DNA from: a virus
IMG/VR virus record: IMGVR_UViG_3300050132_000038
Span: 124,001 to 188,000 of that record
Reading direction: 5' to 3' (one strand)
Length of the DNA stretch: 64,000 bases
The notes under the pieces are model-generated. The model saw only the letters and a list, made by a program, of their open reading frames with translations. It ran no database searches and was not told where the DNA came from. Below, piece by piece: positions 49,382 through 58,661 of the stretch (its first letter is position 1; the number at the start of each line of letters is the position of its first letter). The position numbers and the translations under genes are program-made.

Positions 49382-49726
49382 ATGGCTATTGATACCGATT
49401 ACGACTGGACTAACTACACAGTAGTAGATAACACAGGTACCGACTGGGATGTGTTCAGTTCAGCTTACAAGAATTTGAGGTTCAACGTACCAACCAACCA
49501 GCAGGTACAGCTCACTGCCTCGACAGCAGCTAACCTTCCAGGGCTTGCTTATCTGTACTACGGGGATACGTCCTTGTGGCGTGCCCTCTTGGCGTACAAC
49601 GGCTGGTCTGATCCGCTCTCGGAGGTTGCGCCGGGAGTAGTAATGAACATTCCTACAAAGGCAGCACTCCTGCAATACCTGTCTTCACAGAAGGCTACTA
49701 ACGTCCCTGTGACAATTACGATCTAA
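49382..49726 (+). CDS. Baseplate wedge protein with LysM-like domain (gp53-like)
   Basis: In this 114-aa protein, LAYLYYGDTSLWRALLAYNG (about residues 56-75) with VMNIP is a LysM-like motif, as in T4 gp53 and P2 gpX. It would join wedges to the hub. RBS AGGGGTAC is weak; it follows the previous gene by 9 nt. Confidence 0.7.
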   Translation: MAIDTDYDWTNYTVVDNTGTDWDVFSSAYKNLRFNVPTNQQVQLTASTAANLPGLAYLYYGDTSLWRALLAYNGWSDPLSEVAPGVVMNIPTKAALLQYLSSQKATNVPVTITI

Positions 49727-49734
49727 GGTATAGT

Positions 49735-50856
49735 ATGTCCTATATTATTAAGGATCGCATAGAGATCAGCATTAGCATCAACGGTACTGACTACCCTATA
49801 AGCCCTGGCACAAACACGTTAAACTTTTTGCAGATGGGGTGTTCAGCGCGTCAGAAGCTTCCCACCTGTCACTTCATGGTGACAGACAATACGAAAGCCT
49901 TGGACAAGGTGTTCCTGCAGGATGGTATACCCCTCACAATAACTACTAAGGCGTATAAGTTCCCGACCCACACTTATACCTTCCGCCTGTTCCATAAGAG
50001 GAAGACGTTCGATGGTTCTTCCTTTAGGTATGAGATAGACGGCTATTGGGACTCCCCTATCTACTGGGCAGGTACTTCCGAAGCAGGGATGCAGGGAACC
50101 TCCAGTACGGTGTTGCAGACCATTGCAACACTGAGCGGCCTACAGTACAGGGGGATTACCACTAATGATCCACAGCTATGGATGCAGCGTAATCGTAGCT
50201 ATGGTGACTTCGTTAAAACCGTTTATCAACACGGGTACATCTCTGATAGCTCATACACCGTAGCCGGAGTGGATTTAACCGGAACCCTAATCTATGTAGA
50301 TGCTAACAATCTGCCTAAGCCTACGACTACATTAGTAGCGTATCAGAACATCGAGGGCATGTACACCGTAGCGGATTACAAGGCAACTACTAAGTCTGGA
50401 TTGAACAATAACCTAACGGGTTACAATAACGCTAGGTACACACAGAGTCAGACAGGGGTGCTCTCGACGGCTAACGACCAGCTAGCATTCACGCCGGACA
50501 CTACTTCACCGGCGTTCAACACCACAGTGAAGACGCAGGCTGCTCGTGGTTATCAGAGCTACGGCCCGATCGATGTAGGTAACGTTCATTCAAAGTACGA
50601 ACGTGCTGCCTACCAGAACATGCGGTATGCTAACCTACTTTCAATGGACGTGGACTTCCTGGTGTACACTCCGACCCCGCTAACGTTGTTCGACAAGTTT
50701 ACGTTCAGCTTGGAGACGGAGAATCACAAGCAAGATCCTGCATACTCCGGCGTATACACGGTATCAGGGTATGCTATGTTTGTACAGGGCACCACATATG
50801 CGCAGAAGATCAGCGCGTGCAGATCTGGCGTGGACGTCCCCTATACCAACGGATAA
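49735..50856 (+). CDS. Baseplate hub protein (gp27/gpD-like)
   Basis: In this 373-aa protein, SYIIKDRIEISISINGTDYP then WMQRNRSYGDFVKTVYQHG (around 148-166) match the hub fold of P2 gpD / T4 gp27. It would form the trimeric ring that holds the spike encoded next. Its position between LysM protein and spike is standard. Confidence 0.7.
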   Translation: MSYIIKDRIEISISINGTDYPISPGTNTLNFLQMGCSARQKLPTCHFMVTDNTKALDKVFLQDGIPLTITTKAYKFPTHTYTFRLFHKRKTFDGSSFRYEIDGYWDSPIYWAGTSEAGMQGTSSTVLQTIATLSGLQYRGITTNDPQLWMQRNRSYGDFVKTVYQHGYISDSSYTVAGVDLTGTLIYVDANNLPKPTTTLVAYQNIEGMYTVADYKATTKSGLNNNLTGYNNARYTQSQTGVLSTANDQLAFTPDTTSPAFNTTVKTQAARGYQSYGPIDVGNVHSKYERAAYQNMRYANLLSMDVDFLVYTPTPLTLFDKFTFSLETENHKQDPAYSGVYTVSGYAMFVQGTTYAQKISACRSGVDVPYTNG

Positions 50857-50867
50857 CGGAGAACTTC

Positions 50868-51650
50868 ATGGGATTGAATAGTACCAACGATGCAGTAAAG
50901 CATGGCGAGGATTATGGTGACGGCTACTACTTAGGAACCGTTACTAACAATGTAGATCCTCTAGGTATCGGTCGAGTGCAGGCTAGTGTACCCGGCTTGT
51001 ACAATCCGGCCAAGGGGCCTGTGCCTTGGGTTGGCCCTATTAAGGATTCCCCATTTGGTTTCGGAACAGGACCTAAAGGCCCCTACGGTGTGTACGGCAG
51101 CCCTTACGTAGGTTCCCAACTCATGGTGGAGTTGCAGAAAGGTGACGAGAACAACGCCCTGTACTCCCCTATACCAACTGCCCCTTCTGCTAACCCGGCG
51201 TTCGCTAATCCGTTGACCTGGGGCTTTCAAGATCCCTCGGGTAACATCCTCGTGGTCAACATGGAGACCGGGTTATGGATGTGGACTCATAGCTCTGGGG
51301 ATACCATTAGCTATGATGCAGCTGGTGACCGAGTAGTGGTGGTGAAGGGTAATGCCACGGAGAACATTACAGGGAACCTAAACATCACAGTGCAGGGTAA
51401 TGCCTCCTTCGATGTCACCGGCACCGCTACGTACACTGCTGCAGAGCACCAGTTCATGGGTCCTGTTACTATGAGCGAAACACTGATGGTGGCCTCTAGC
51501 ATTACAGACATGACGGGGTCTGGTAATACAGCTACCGTTATGGATATGCGTACATTCTTCGACGAACATATGCACGACGTGGATAATGTCATGCCTGGCA
51601 ACAGTACACTGACCACAACTACGCCTACCCCTCAGATTCCTAATGTGTAG
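50868..51650 (+). CDS. Baseplate spike (gpV/gp5-like)
   Basis: In this 260-aa protein, YGDGYYLGTVTNNVDPLGIG and GRVQASVPGL (OB-fold domain) come first, followed by repeats of GN.TxNI.. that form a beta-helix. EHMHDV near the end (His234 and His236) is like the HxH iron site of P2/phi92 spike tips. It pierces the outer membrane. Start at the ATG 50868 with GGAG upstream; the longer frame overlaps the hub gene. No lysozyme domain is inserted here. Confidence 0.8.
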   Translation: MGLNSTNDAVKHGEDYGDGYYLGTVTNNVDPLGIGRVQASVPGLYNPAKGPVPWVGPIKDSPFGFGTGPKGPYGVYGSPYVGSQLMVELQKGDENNALYSPIPTAPSANPAFANPLTWGFQDPSGNILVVNMETGLWMWTHSSGDTISYDAAGDRVVVVKGNATENITGNLNITVQGNASFDVTGTATYTAAEHQFMGPVTMSETLMVASSITDMTGSGNTATVMDMRTFFDEHMHDVDNVMPGNSTLTTTTPTPQIPNV

Positions 51651-51656
51651 TTCGCA

Positions 51657-51664
51657 AATTTCAT
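51657..51664 (+). promoter_or_regulatory. AATTTCAT box before the gp25-like gene
   Basis: It lies in the 39-nt gap after the spike gene, 26 nt before the GTG start. One of the intergenic AATTTYAT copies; low confidence. Confidence 0.2.
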
Positions 51665-51689
51665 AGTAACAAAACACTAGGAGTATATA

Positions 51690-52106
51690 GTGGCAGCCCT
51701 AACAAATTTTCAAATCTCTCTCCAAGGTGCGACCTGGATTGATGTAAACTCATTGTTTACGATGAACACCTTACCTGATAGGTTACCCGATGCCTTGAGT
51801 CTACAGTACGGAAGTTTATATAATTTGTTCAACTGTAGCATCGGGGAAAGGAGTAGGACGTTCCAGCCCCAGTACGGTATGTATTGGAAAGAAGCACTTC
51901 AGGAGCCAATAGATAACATCACGGCCACCAAGATGCAGATCGGTATGATACAAGCACTAGCTAGATGGGAGCCTCGGATCACCGTGGACGTCGCTAACTC
52001 CTACGTGACTCCTGACCTTTCACTACCAGGCTATCAAGTGCAGGTTGCCTTCATGTTGAACCTCACCTCACAGCGCCAAGCAGTTTCGTTTGCAGTCACT
52101 ACTTAG
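51690..52106 (+). CDS. gp25/W-like baseplate wedge protein (GTG start)
   Basis: In this 138-aa protein, IGERSRTFQPQYGMYWKEAL then EPIDNITATKMQIGMIQALA match the GPW/gp25 family, which initiates sheath polymerisation. Starts GTG with TAGGAG upstream. Confidence 0.85.
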   Translation: MAALTNFQISLQGATWIDVNSLFTMNTLPDRLPDALSLQYGSLYNLFNCSIGERSRTFQPQYGMYWKEALQEPIDNITATKMQIGMIQALARWEPRITVDVANSYVTPDLSLPGYQVQVAFMLNLTSQRQAVSFAVTT

Positions 52107-52136
52107 CAGAACAATATAGTCCACTGAGATTCTATT

Positions 52137-53945
52137 ATGGCGACATCGACCACAACTAGTGTAACCACTCCTGCCCAAGTACTTTCGTTAAGTCCACTAA
52201 CCGCGGAAGTGACGGACTTTACCGGACAGTTCCATACGTACCTGCAGAACAACCCGACGTGGGTGGGCAACCTTACGACGCAGACTTCTGAGACCCTAGT
52301 TGAGCTGTTGTCTACGATTGGTACATACGCCCAAGCACGTATCACCCGTAAGTACGAGGATGCGTTTGCGGAGACTGCTCAATCAGACGATGCTATTCTA
52401 TCTATCACACAGATGCAGGGCCTCCGTATTACGCGGTACCTTCCTGCACAAGTATCAGTTACACTGACCTCGCCTACTGAGATTTCATTCAACCCTCTAA
52501 CTCAGTTCCAGGGGGCAGGCTCTTACTTCTTCAATCAGCAGCAGATAACGCTGTACGCTAACACTCCCCTCACTGTTACTTTGTGCGAAGGTCAGATCTA
52601 TGCCTATTCCATGAATGGTTTGGGCACAGAGAGACAAACCTATGTAGGGGTTCAGCCTGGGTTCGTTGTATCAGATCAGGATGTGCTAGTCCAGCTGAAC
52701 GGAGTTACCATTCCTAAAGCTTATGGTGGCTTATGGAACTTCGACGGTCTTCCTGGCTACGCAGATTTAACAATGAGTGACGGTCGTCTCCTCCTGCAGT
52801 TCGGTAACTTAGGTGGCCTATCCACTATCGGACAGTTCGGTACTATTCCTAAAGCTACCGATACCGTAGTGGTTAGTTATCCTGTAACTCAGGGCGCAAC
52901 AGGTAACGGTATCGTCTCAATGGGTAACCCTGTTACTGTAGTCGGGTTCCCTATGGTAGCCGGAACATTCCTCGATAATCCTAGTGGCGGTTCTAACGCT
53001 AAACCAACTCTAGTCTACAAGAACGTGGCTTCGGGTGGATTCGGAACATATAGCTCAGGTGTTACCAAGTCACAGTACCTGAGCATACTCGCTACTTATC
53101 CAGGTATTGTTGATATTGTGACGCAGGCGCAGCGGGAGATTAACCCGATGGCGGTGCAGTGGATGAACGTTATCCGCATCTCTGCACTGACCAACAGCCC
53201 GTGGTCGCAAACACAGATTCAGGAGTTCCTGACGTACGCACAATCAGTAACGCAATACGCACCGTACTTCATTTGGGTTGCACCGACAGCAGTTCCGCAG
53301 ACTGTTAATGTTTCGGTGTACGTATTTAACACTGCAGTACCGTCACAGGTGCAATCAGCAGTGCAGACAGCGATGGTGAACCTATTCGCTATCAAGCCAG
53401 GTATCTTAGCCACTGACTTCTTCCTGTCGGACATTGAGAACGCGGTGTTCGCTGCTGCTCCTGGTTTGGTATCCTACGTAGTGGTGAATGAACCTACAGG
53501 GCCGATGATTGTAACTGCTCCTCAATCTCCAATGCCTACTTACACACTGGTTATGGACGGAGGAACATTGGGACCTCTGGTATACGCCTATGCCATATCG
53601 ACCACTCTGATGAACGGTCAAGTTGGGACTCCCGTGAATTGGGTATTTCCGCAGGTTACATCTATGGCAGATAACTACGCAGTTACCCTGACCTGGCCCC
53701 CAGTAGTGAATGCAGCTTCGTATCAGATCTGGGGGCGCTCTGCTGCTATGGTAGGACTACTTGGAACAGTAGAGGCTAATATGCCCTTAACCTTTACGGA
53801 TACAGGGATGGTTATGCCTACTGGTAGCCCACCGAACGGCGTGGCGGATGTGCCCATACAATTTAATTCACTGGCAAGTTTAACGGTGAACGTGTATCCG
53901 TCGACGAGGCAAGCTAAACTCGGTAATACATTGTTTGGGACTTGA
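52137..53945 (+). CDS. Baseplate J-like (gp6-type) protein
   Basis: The 602-aa protein contains the baseplate-J pattern (FTGQFHTYLQNNPTWV, ITQMQGLRITRYLPAQVSVT, AQREINPMAVQWMNVIRISA). A beta-rich Fn3-like C-terminal region (residues ~460-560) is visible. J proteins form the inner baseplate ring and trigger contraction. Directly follows the gp25-like gene. Confidence 0.82.
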   Translation: MATSTTTSVTTPAQVLSLSPLTAEVTDFTGQFHTYLQNNPTWVGNLTTQTSETLVELLSTIGTYAQARITRKYEDAFAETAQSDDAILSITQMQGLRITRYLPAQVSVTLTSPTEISFNPLTQFQGAGSYFFNQQQITLYANTPLTVTLCEGQIYAYSMNGLGTERQTYVGVQPGFVVSDQDVLVQLNGVTIPKAYGGLWNFDGLPGYADLTMSDGRLLLQFGNLGGLSTIGQFGTIPKATDTVVVSYPVTQGATGNGIVSMGNPVTVVGFPMVAGTFLDNPSGGSNAKPTLVYKNVASGGFGTYSSGVTKSQYLSILATYPGIVDIVTQAQREINPMAVQWMNVIRISALTNSPWSQTQIQEFLTYAQSVTQYAPYFIWVAPTAVPQTVNVSVYVFNTAVPSQVQSAVQTAMVNLFAIKPGILATDFFLSDIENAVFAAAPGLVSYVVVNEPTGPMIVTAPQSPMPTYTLVMDGGTLGPLVYAYAISTTLMNGQVGTPVNWVFPQVTSMADNYAVTLTWPPVVNAASYQIWGRSAAMVGLLGTVEANMPLTFTDTGMVMPTGSPPNGVADVPIQFNSLASLTVNVYPSTRQAKLGNTLFGT

Positions 53946-53947
53946 AG

Positions 53948-55213
53948 ATGACGACACCACTTCCACCATCATTATACGAGTACACACTCTCACCTCCCAC
54001 TACTGATAGCAAGGAGAATATTAGGCTAGGCTACAGGACCCCAAGATCCCTGTTGGCTCCTCCGTACATCTACCAAAATCCTTATTTTGTAGCCCTGCTG
54101 GATGCGGTAGACTATGTGTTCGAGACCACCGTCGATATTCCAACAGAAGTTTTAGGTGACCTACGTAAGATGTGGGTCACTAATCCGATGTTGGAAAACA
54201 ATCAGATTGCTAACTCAGAGTTGATCCCCTTCGAGGCATGGTCGCAACCTGAGTGGGAGATTTTGGTTAAGCAGGTCAATATGTTGGGCATGAAGTTGCA
54301 GTCAGCTTCGGTATTGACCAACGATAACTATCAGTCTATAGCTAGGTGGGTTGGTCAATACTGGTTTGGTAAGGGGACCTCAGCATTCATTAATTTTATA
54401 AATTATTGCCTGAGTTCTAGCCTAGCTATAGAACAGCTGTGGACCGCAGACTACATTACGTTTTACCCTACAGGAGATTCCCGCATAGGAACTCCAATAT
54501 GGGAGGGAGGCACTTGGTATCCTACTCCTAATGTAGCAATCACGGCTTCGGGTGGTCTACAATCACTAGATGTGCAGACGTTGACCACATTCTTCTACGA
54601 GATTGCGAATTACAATATAGTGTTGCATGACATAGCACTAACGTTTGATATTCCAATCACTACCACACCTACGGGTACCAATGCCCCTGTAGTAGCGTTA
54701 GGATTGAATATGGTTCAAGCGGTGCCGATCTCTAACTTGTACAGCTACGGTGCGAACTCTCCAGAGCTTACCATAACAGACGAAGTCCCCACCGCAGCGT
54801 GGACGACCAATCCAGGTAATATTGACCTTACTGGTGTGTATATGCTGGCAGCCCCTACGTCATGGATTCAAGATACTATGGGGCGCGTCTTTCCGCTGTA
54901 TGACGGCCCACAGCAAGTACCTGTACTAGAGACAGAACTCCCTACTACCCTATGTGGGCCCGTAGTAGCTGGAGCAACCTCTGTTATATATGGCCCTGTT
55001 ATGTGGCAGGCTATTCCGACCGGCACGTATAGCGGCGGACGCCTTCCGGTGTTCAGCACAATGCCTGTAGCAAAGACCGCAGACCTAGGAGAGGCCCCTA
55101 CTAATCTAGTAGGGTTCCCCACATGCCTATTAGTTAATCCTACAGGCTTTGCTGAGTTTGTGCTAGGCTCCGGTTTATACAGTCCGTATTGGACAGGTTC
55201 CCCAGTACTCTAA
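53948..55213 (+). CDS. Baseplate wedge protein following J
   Basis: The 421-aa protein sits where P2 gpI or T4 gp7/gp8-type wedge proteins lie. NPYFVALLDAVDYVFETT and SAFINFINYCLSSSLAIEQ are helical blocks; the C-terminus is beta-rich. A TTG 6 nt upstream is an alternative start. Family assignment by position mainly. Confidence 0.55.
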   Translation: MTTPLPPSLYEYTLSPPTTDSKENIRLGYRTPRSLLAPPYIYQNPYFVALLDAVDYVFETTVDIPTEVLGDLRKMWVTNPMLENNQIANSELIPFEAWSQPEWEILVKQVNMLGMKLQSASVLTNDNYQSIARWVGQYWFGKGTSAFINFINYCLSSSLAIEQLWTADYITFYPTGDSRIGTPIWEGGTWYPTPNVAITASGGLQSLDVQTLTTFFYEIANYNIVLHDIALTFDIPITTTPTGTNAPVVALGLNMVQAVPISNLYSYGANSPELTITDEVPTAAWTTNPGNIDLTGVYMLAAPTSWIQDTMGRVFPLYDGPQQVPVLETELPTTLCGPVVAGATSVIYGPVMWQAIPTGTYSGGRLPVFSTMPVAKTADLGEAPTNLVGFPTCLLVNPTGFAEFVLGSGLYSPYWTGSPVL

Positions 55214-55225
55214 AAGAGAAATCAG

Positions 55226-56341
55226 ATGGCATACGAACTTCCCACCTTCTATGATTCAATGGCCCAAGTAATCCGATCTATGGATACTGGAGATCAGATT
55301 CCCCCTATGCAGGTGCCCCTTAGTGCCACCATGGGAAACATTCTACAGATCCTTAGTGATGGCCTATACGTGGGGTCAACCTTAGCACTCCCTTCTGTGG
55401 TGTACATCAACAATGTAACTGGTGTAGACGCTCCCGGTAACGGCACTATGGCTATGCCATACGCTACAATCGACTACGCTGTGTCTCAGTTGACAATGGC
55501 TTCGGTCAATCACCAGTTATCGACCTCCACCGTATTGGCATTGCAGGCAGGGCAGACCTTCCCTATAGTAAACGACATTAATCTGTATGGAGGAACCTTA
55601 ACGTTTGCGTTCTACGGTGATATGAACTACGGTGCCTACTCTAGTCCGCCAGTAGGTACGGGTGCTATCCCTGCGATAATGACTGATCTCATGCGCCCGG
55701 TCCTTGTCCCTGCGGTGTCTCTGACGAGCACTAACCTTTGGCACATGTCTGGGGTTAATCTGTACGGAGGTAATATCTCACTGTTAGGTGTAGAGCTTGA
55801 GCTACCTATGGCACCCTCTGGTCCTTCTATCTCGTTGTACTCAGATGCAGCAGACTTTGTACGTTCAATGAACTATGCAACGCCTGGGTACCTAGATTTG
55901 CAAGGGGCTATAGTAAACCAGCAGGATCCAACTGCCTTCTGGGGAGTTCTAGGCGTCCACGCTAGGTCTACCTCATTCTCCTTGATTCAATACGCATCGC
56001 AATTTCAGGTAGCAGGGATGCTTATCGACTTGGCTAATATGTCGACCAGTCCTGAGCTGATGGCGCGTCCGTACTTCATTAAGTTCTACCCGGACTTTAT
56101 TGGTAGCAATCAGCAGCAGGGTGTTCTGTATGATACAGCAATTACGGCAACGTCTGCCTCAGGTCTGCTTAAAGTTTTGTGGGCGGATACACAGAGCTAT
56201 ACAATTGAGAGCACTAAGACTAACCTCATGTCCTTCCCAATTGCTTATGATCTAGTGTACGGCCTCCGCAATTATTTTTATGGAATTACGTATGATTCAC
56301 TAATGCGTCCAGTGAACGTAATCCCCAGTCGAACAATCTAA
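55226..56341 (+). CDS. Probable tail fibre or baseplate-attached protein, 371 aa
   Basis: Beta-rich protein with VYINNVTGVDAPGNGTMAMP (a motif often seen at the start of beta-helix folds) and repeated NLYGG motifs (three times). It probably folds as a parallel beta-helix and links the baseplate to fibres. Unrecognised family. Confidence 0.55.
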   Translation: MAYELPTFYDSMAQVIRSMDTGDQIPPMQVPLSATMGNILQILSDGLYVGSTLALPSVVYINNVTGVDAPGNGTMAMPYATIDYAVSQLTMASVNHQLSTSTVLALQAGQTFPIVNDINLYGGTLTFAFYGDMNYGAYSSPPVGTGAIPAIMTDLMRPVLVPAVSLTSTNLWHMSGVNLYGGNISLLGVELELPMAPSGPSISLYSDAADFVRSMNYATPGYLDLQGAIVNQQDPTAFWGVLGVHARSTSFSLIQYASQFQVAGMLIDLANMSTSPELMARPYFIKFYPDFIGSNQQQGVLYDTAITATSASGLLKVLWADTQSYTIESTKTNLMSFPIAYDLVYGLRNYFYGITYDSLMRPVNVIPSRTI

Positions 56342-56357
56342 CCTTTGAGGTTCTTTC

Positions 56358-58142
56358 ATGAGTGGCACGCCCGTCTTCCAGATCACCTCAATTGGTTTAG
56401 CTACTGCTTCAATAGCTCTACCTACAGGCCCCTATATAAATATCACAAGCTTTGCCATCGGGAGTGGGTATGGTTATACCCCCTTACCTACTGATACCGG
56501 GCTGAGTGGTACTACGCTATTCTCCGGAACTCCCACCTCCTACCAGAACGTAGGTGGGGATACAATCGACATTCTGTGCTCGATACCTCCTAATGCCGGG
56601 CCTTTCCAGTTCGGGGAGATTGCACTGTATCTTCCTGGTAACGTAATGTTCGCCAAGGCGGTGTTCCCCACACCGCAGACCAAATTCAGTGCCCTAGGCT
56701 CTAACGTTGTTTCCTCGTATGAGCTCCACTGCTTGCTGACGTTGGCTCAGGGAACAGCGATCTTCCAGGTCACTACGTCTAGTCCTACTACCCTGTTACA
56801 GGTGTTCAACTGGTCGGATATTTACCCACCAAGCTTGAGTGCTAATCCCACGGTACCCTTACTACAGGTTATGGAGCTCTCGGAGTACGGTGATTCAACA
56901 CTACTCTCTAACTCTAGTGCTGGGACGTGGACGATTGACAGCACGTATGGTCGATATTCTCAGTACAACGATACGCCGTACTTTCAAGTAGCTAATGCCT
57001 CGACCACTTGGATTGAAGTACTAGCAACTGAGTTACACCCACAGGATATAACAAGTGTTAGTGAACGGTTTGTTATTGAAACTTCCAGTGGGTACTTCCG
57101 TTCTGTAAATAGTGTAGTAGCGTCGGGTATGAACTACCGGTTTAACTTGAACGGAGCCCCATTGCAAACTGTACCTATGGCCGGTTCCAACATAACGGTT
57201 TATCGTGATGACCTGGCAAAGGGTACTTCGTACTACTCACAGATTCTTGATCCACTGAACTACGACATCACTAACTATGCCGCAGACACGGGTACAACTA
57301 ATGCGTACGCAGCTACGTATAAGCAGAAGACTCCGGTACCACAAGTCGGGATGATTCGTTCTTTCCTAGTAGCCAATCCTAATACAGGTGCCTCTACTTT
57401 TGCACTAGACGGAGGGGCACCCTACCCGGTTTACGGTATGAACAATACGCCGTTACAGGGTGAAGAAATGAATGGTCGAGTTTGGGTAGAGTTCTCGGCT
57501 ACTAGTAACTGGATTCTAATTAACAGTAGTATGGGTCCCCTACAGATTCCCAATGCACTGTATAGTCAGCAAGCAGTTACCCTAGGGCAAGCGCAGGCGT
57601 TATCTCCTCCAGGGCAGATCATATATATGGCTGCGTCTACGCCCCCTACCGGGTTTCTCGTTGCCAACGGGTCTGCCGTGTCGCGTACTGCTTACGCTAA
57701 TTTATTTGCTACTATCGGTACCTACTACGGTACTGGTGACGGAGCAACGACGTTTAACCTTCCTGACTTACGCGGTGTCGTCCCCCGAGGATGGGATGAC
57801 GGTCGAGGACTAGACACTGGACGGGTCTTTGGTACGTACCAAGCTGACATGTACATGTCTCACAATCACGGAGTTAATGACCCGACGCACAATCACTATG
57901 TTAATGACCCAGAACATACGCATACTATGACGATGGGCAGTCTTGCTCAGTCGGGTAGCTCTACCTACTGCTATGTACCCAGTAGTCTGTATGGGTTTCC
58001 TAATCCCCACACAGAAACTACTAGCCCTGCTGCTACGGGTATCTACCTTAGTGCTGCTTACACTGGTATTAGTATTCAATATTCGGGCGGTAATGAGACC
58101 CGAGGAAAGAATTTTTCACTGCTAGCCTGTGTGAAGTTCTAA
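56358..58142 (+). CDS. Tail fibre with phage tail-collar domain
   Basis: In this 594-aa protein, PPGQIIYMAASTPPTGFLVA then GDGATTFNLPDLRGVVPRGW is the tail-collar signature. The following HNHGVNDPTHNH and DPEHTHTM motifs carry HxH metal sites of a fibre tip. The N-terminal ~130 residues bind the baseplate (FQFGEIALYLPG). It recognises the host receptor. Confidence 0.85.
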   Translation: MSGTPVFQITSIGLATASIALPTGPYINITSFAIGSGYGYTPLPTDTGLSGTTLFSGTPTSYQNVGGDTIDILCSIPPNAGPFQFGEIALYLPGNVMFAKAVFPTPQTKFSALGSNVVSSYELHCLLTLAQGTAIFQVTTSSPTTLLQVFNWSDIYPPSLSANPTVPLLQVMELSEYGDSTLLSNSSAGTWTIDSTYGRYSQYNDTPYFQVANASTTWIEVLATELHPQDITSVSERFVIETSSGYFRSVNSVVASGMNYRFNLNGAPLQTVPMAGSNITVYRDDLAKGTSYYSQILDPLNYDITNYAADTGTTNAYAATYKQKTPVPQVGMIRSFLVANPNTGASTFALDGGAPYPVYGMNNTPLQGEEMNGRVWVEFSATSNWILINSSMGPLQIPNALYSQQAVTLGQAQALSPPGQIIYMAASTPPTGFLVANGSAVSRTAYANLFATIGTYYGTGDGATTFNLPDLRGVVPRGWDDGRGLDTGRVFGTYQADMYMSHNHGVNDPTHNHYVNDPEHTHTMTMGSLAQSGSSTYCYVPSSLYGFPNPHTETTSPAATGIYLSAAYTGISIQYSGGNETRGKNFSLLACVKF

Positions 58143-58164
58143 ACGAATATAAGGATAATAAACA

Positions 58165-58659
58165 ATGACTACCAAAACCGTTTATAACTATGACTCTAAG
58201 TCCTTTCGCTATCTCGGGGAGGGTACTGCCTTTGAATCCCCGCTGGAGGAGGGGGTCTACCACTATCCAGCTAACTCAACCACTGTTGCAGTACCCGAGT
58301 ATACTCCACAAGTTGCTCATGCTGTATGGAATGGTGAACGTTGGAACGTAGTAGCTCTCAGCACCCCAGAGCCAGGTTCAGCTGAGAGTGAGATGACTTC
58401 TTGGCAGCAGTACCAGATGAACGTGGTCAAGGTACTATCTCATAGTGACGCAGTAATGACAGGTATCTTGGATGCAGTGATTCTAGGACTGAACACCTTT
58501 GATAGCCCAGATGTAGTGGCGTTCGTGCAGTGGCGCATGAAGTTGAAAGCAATACTTAATATCCTCGAAGGAGATGCTAATATAGAGGTTCCGAAAATGC
58601 CACCACTACCAAAGGGGCTTACTCCCGAGGCCTTCAACGTATTACCAAAGAAGGGGTAG
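58165..58659 (+). CDS. Tail fibre assembly chaperone
   Basis: The 164-aa protein has the layout of Caudo_TAP proteins: a beta-rich start (VYNYDSKSFRYLGEGTAF), WNGERWNVV, then helical C-terminus (FVQWRMKLKAILN). It helps the preceding collar fibre to trimerise. Position directly after the fibre is standard. Confidence 0.75.
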   Translation: MTTKTVYNYDSKSFRYLGEGTAFESPLEEGVYHYPANSTTVAVPEYTPQVAHAVWNGERWNVVALSTPEPGSAESEMTSWQQYQMNVVKVLSHSDAVMTGILDAVILGLNTFDSPDVVAFVQWRMKLKAILNILEGDANIEVPKMPPLPKGLTPEAFNVLPKKG

Positions 58660-58661
58660 TC

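Noticed and set aside
57810-58079. Minus-strand ORF in the tail-collar region
   Set aside because: Shadow of the His/Asn-rich fibre tip; no independent support.
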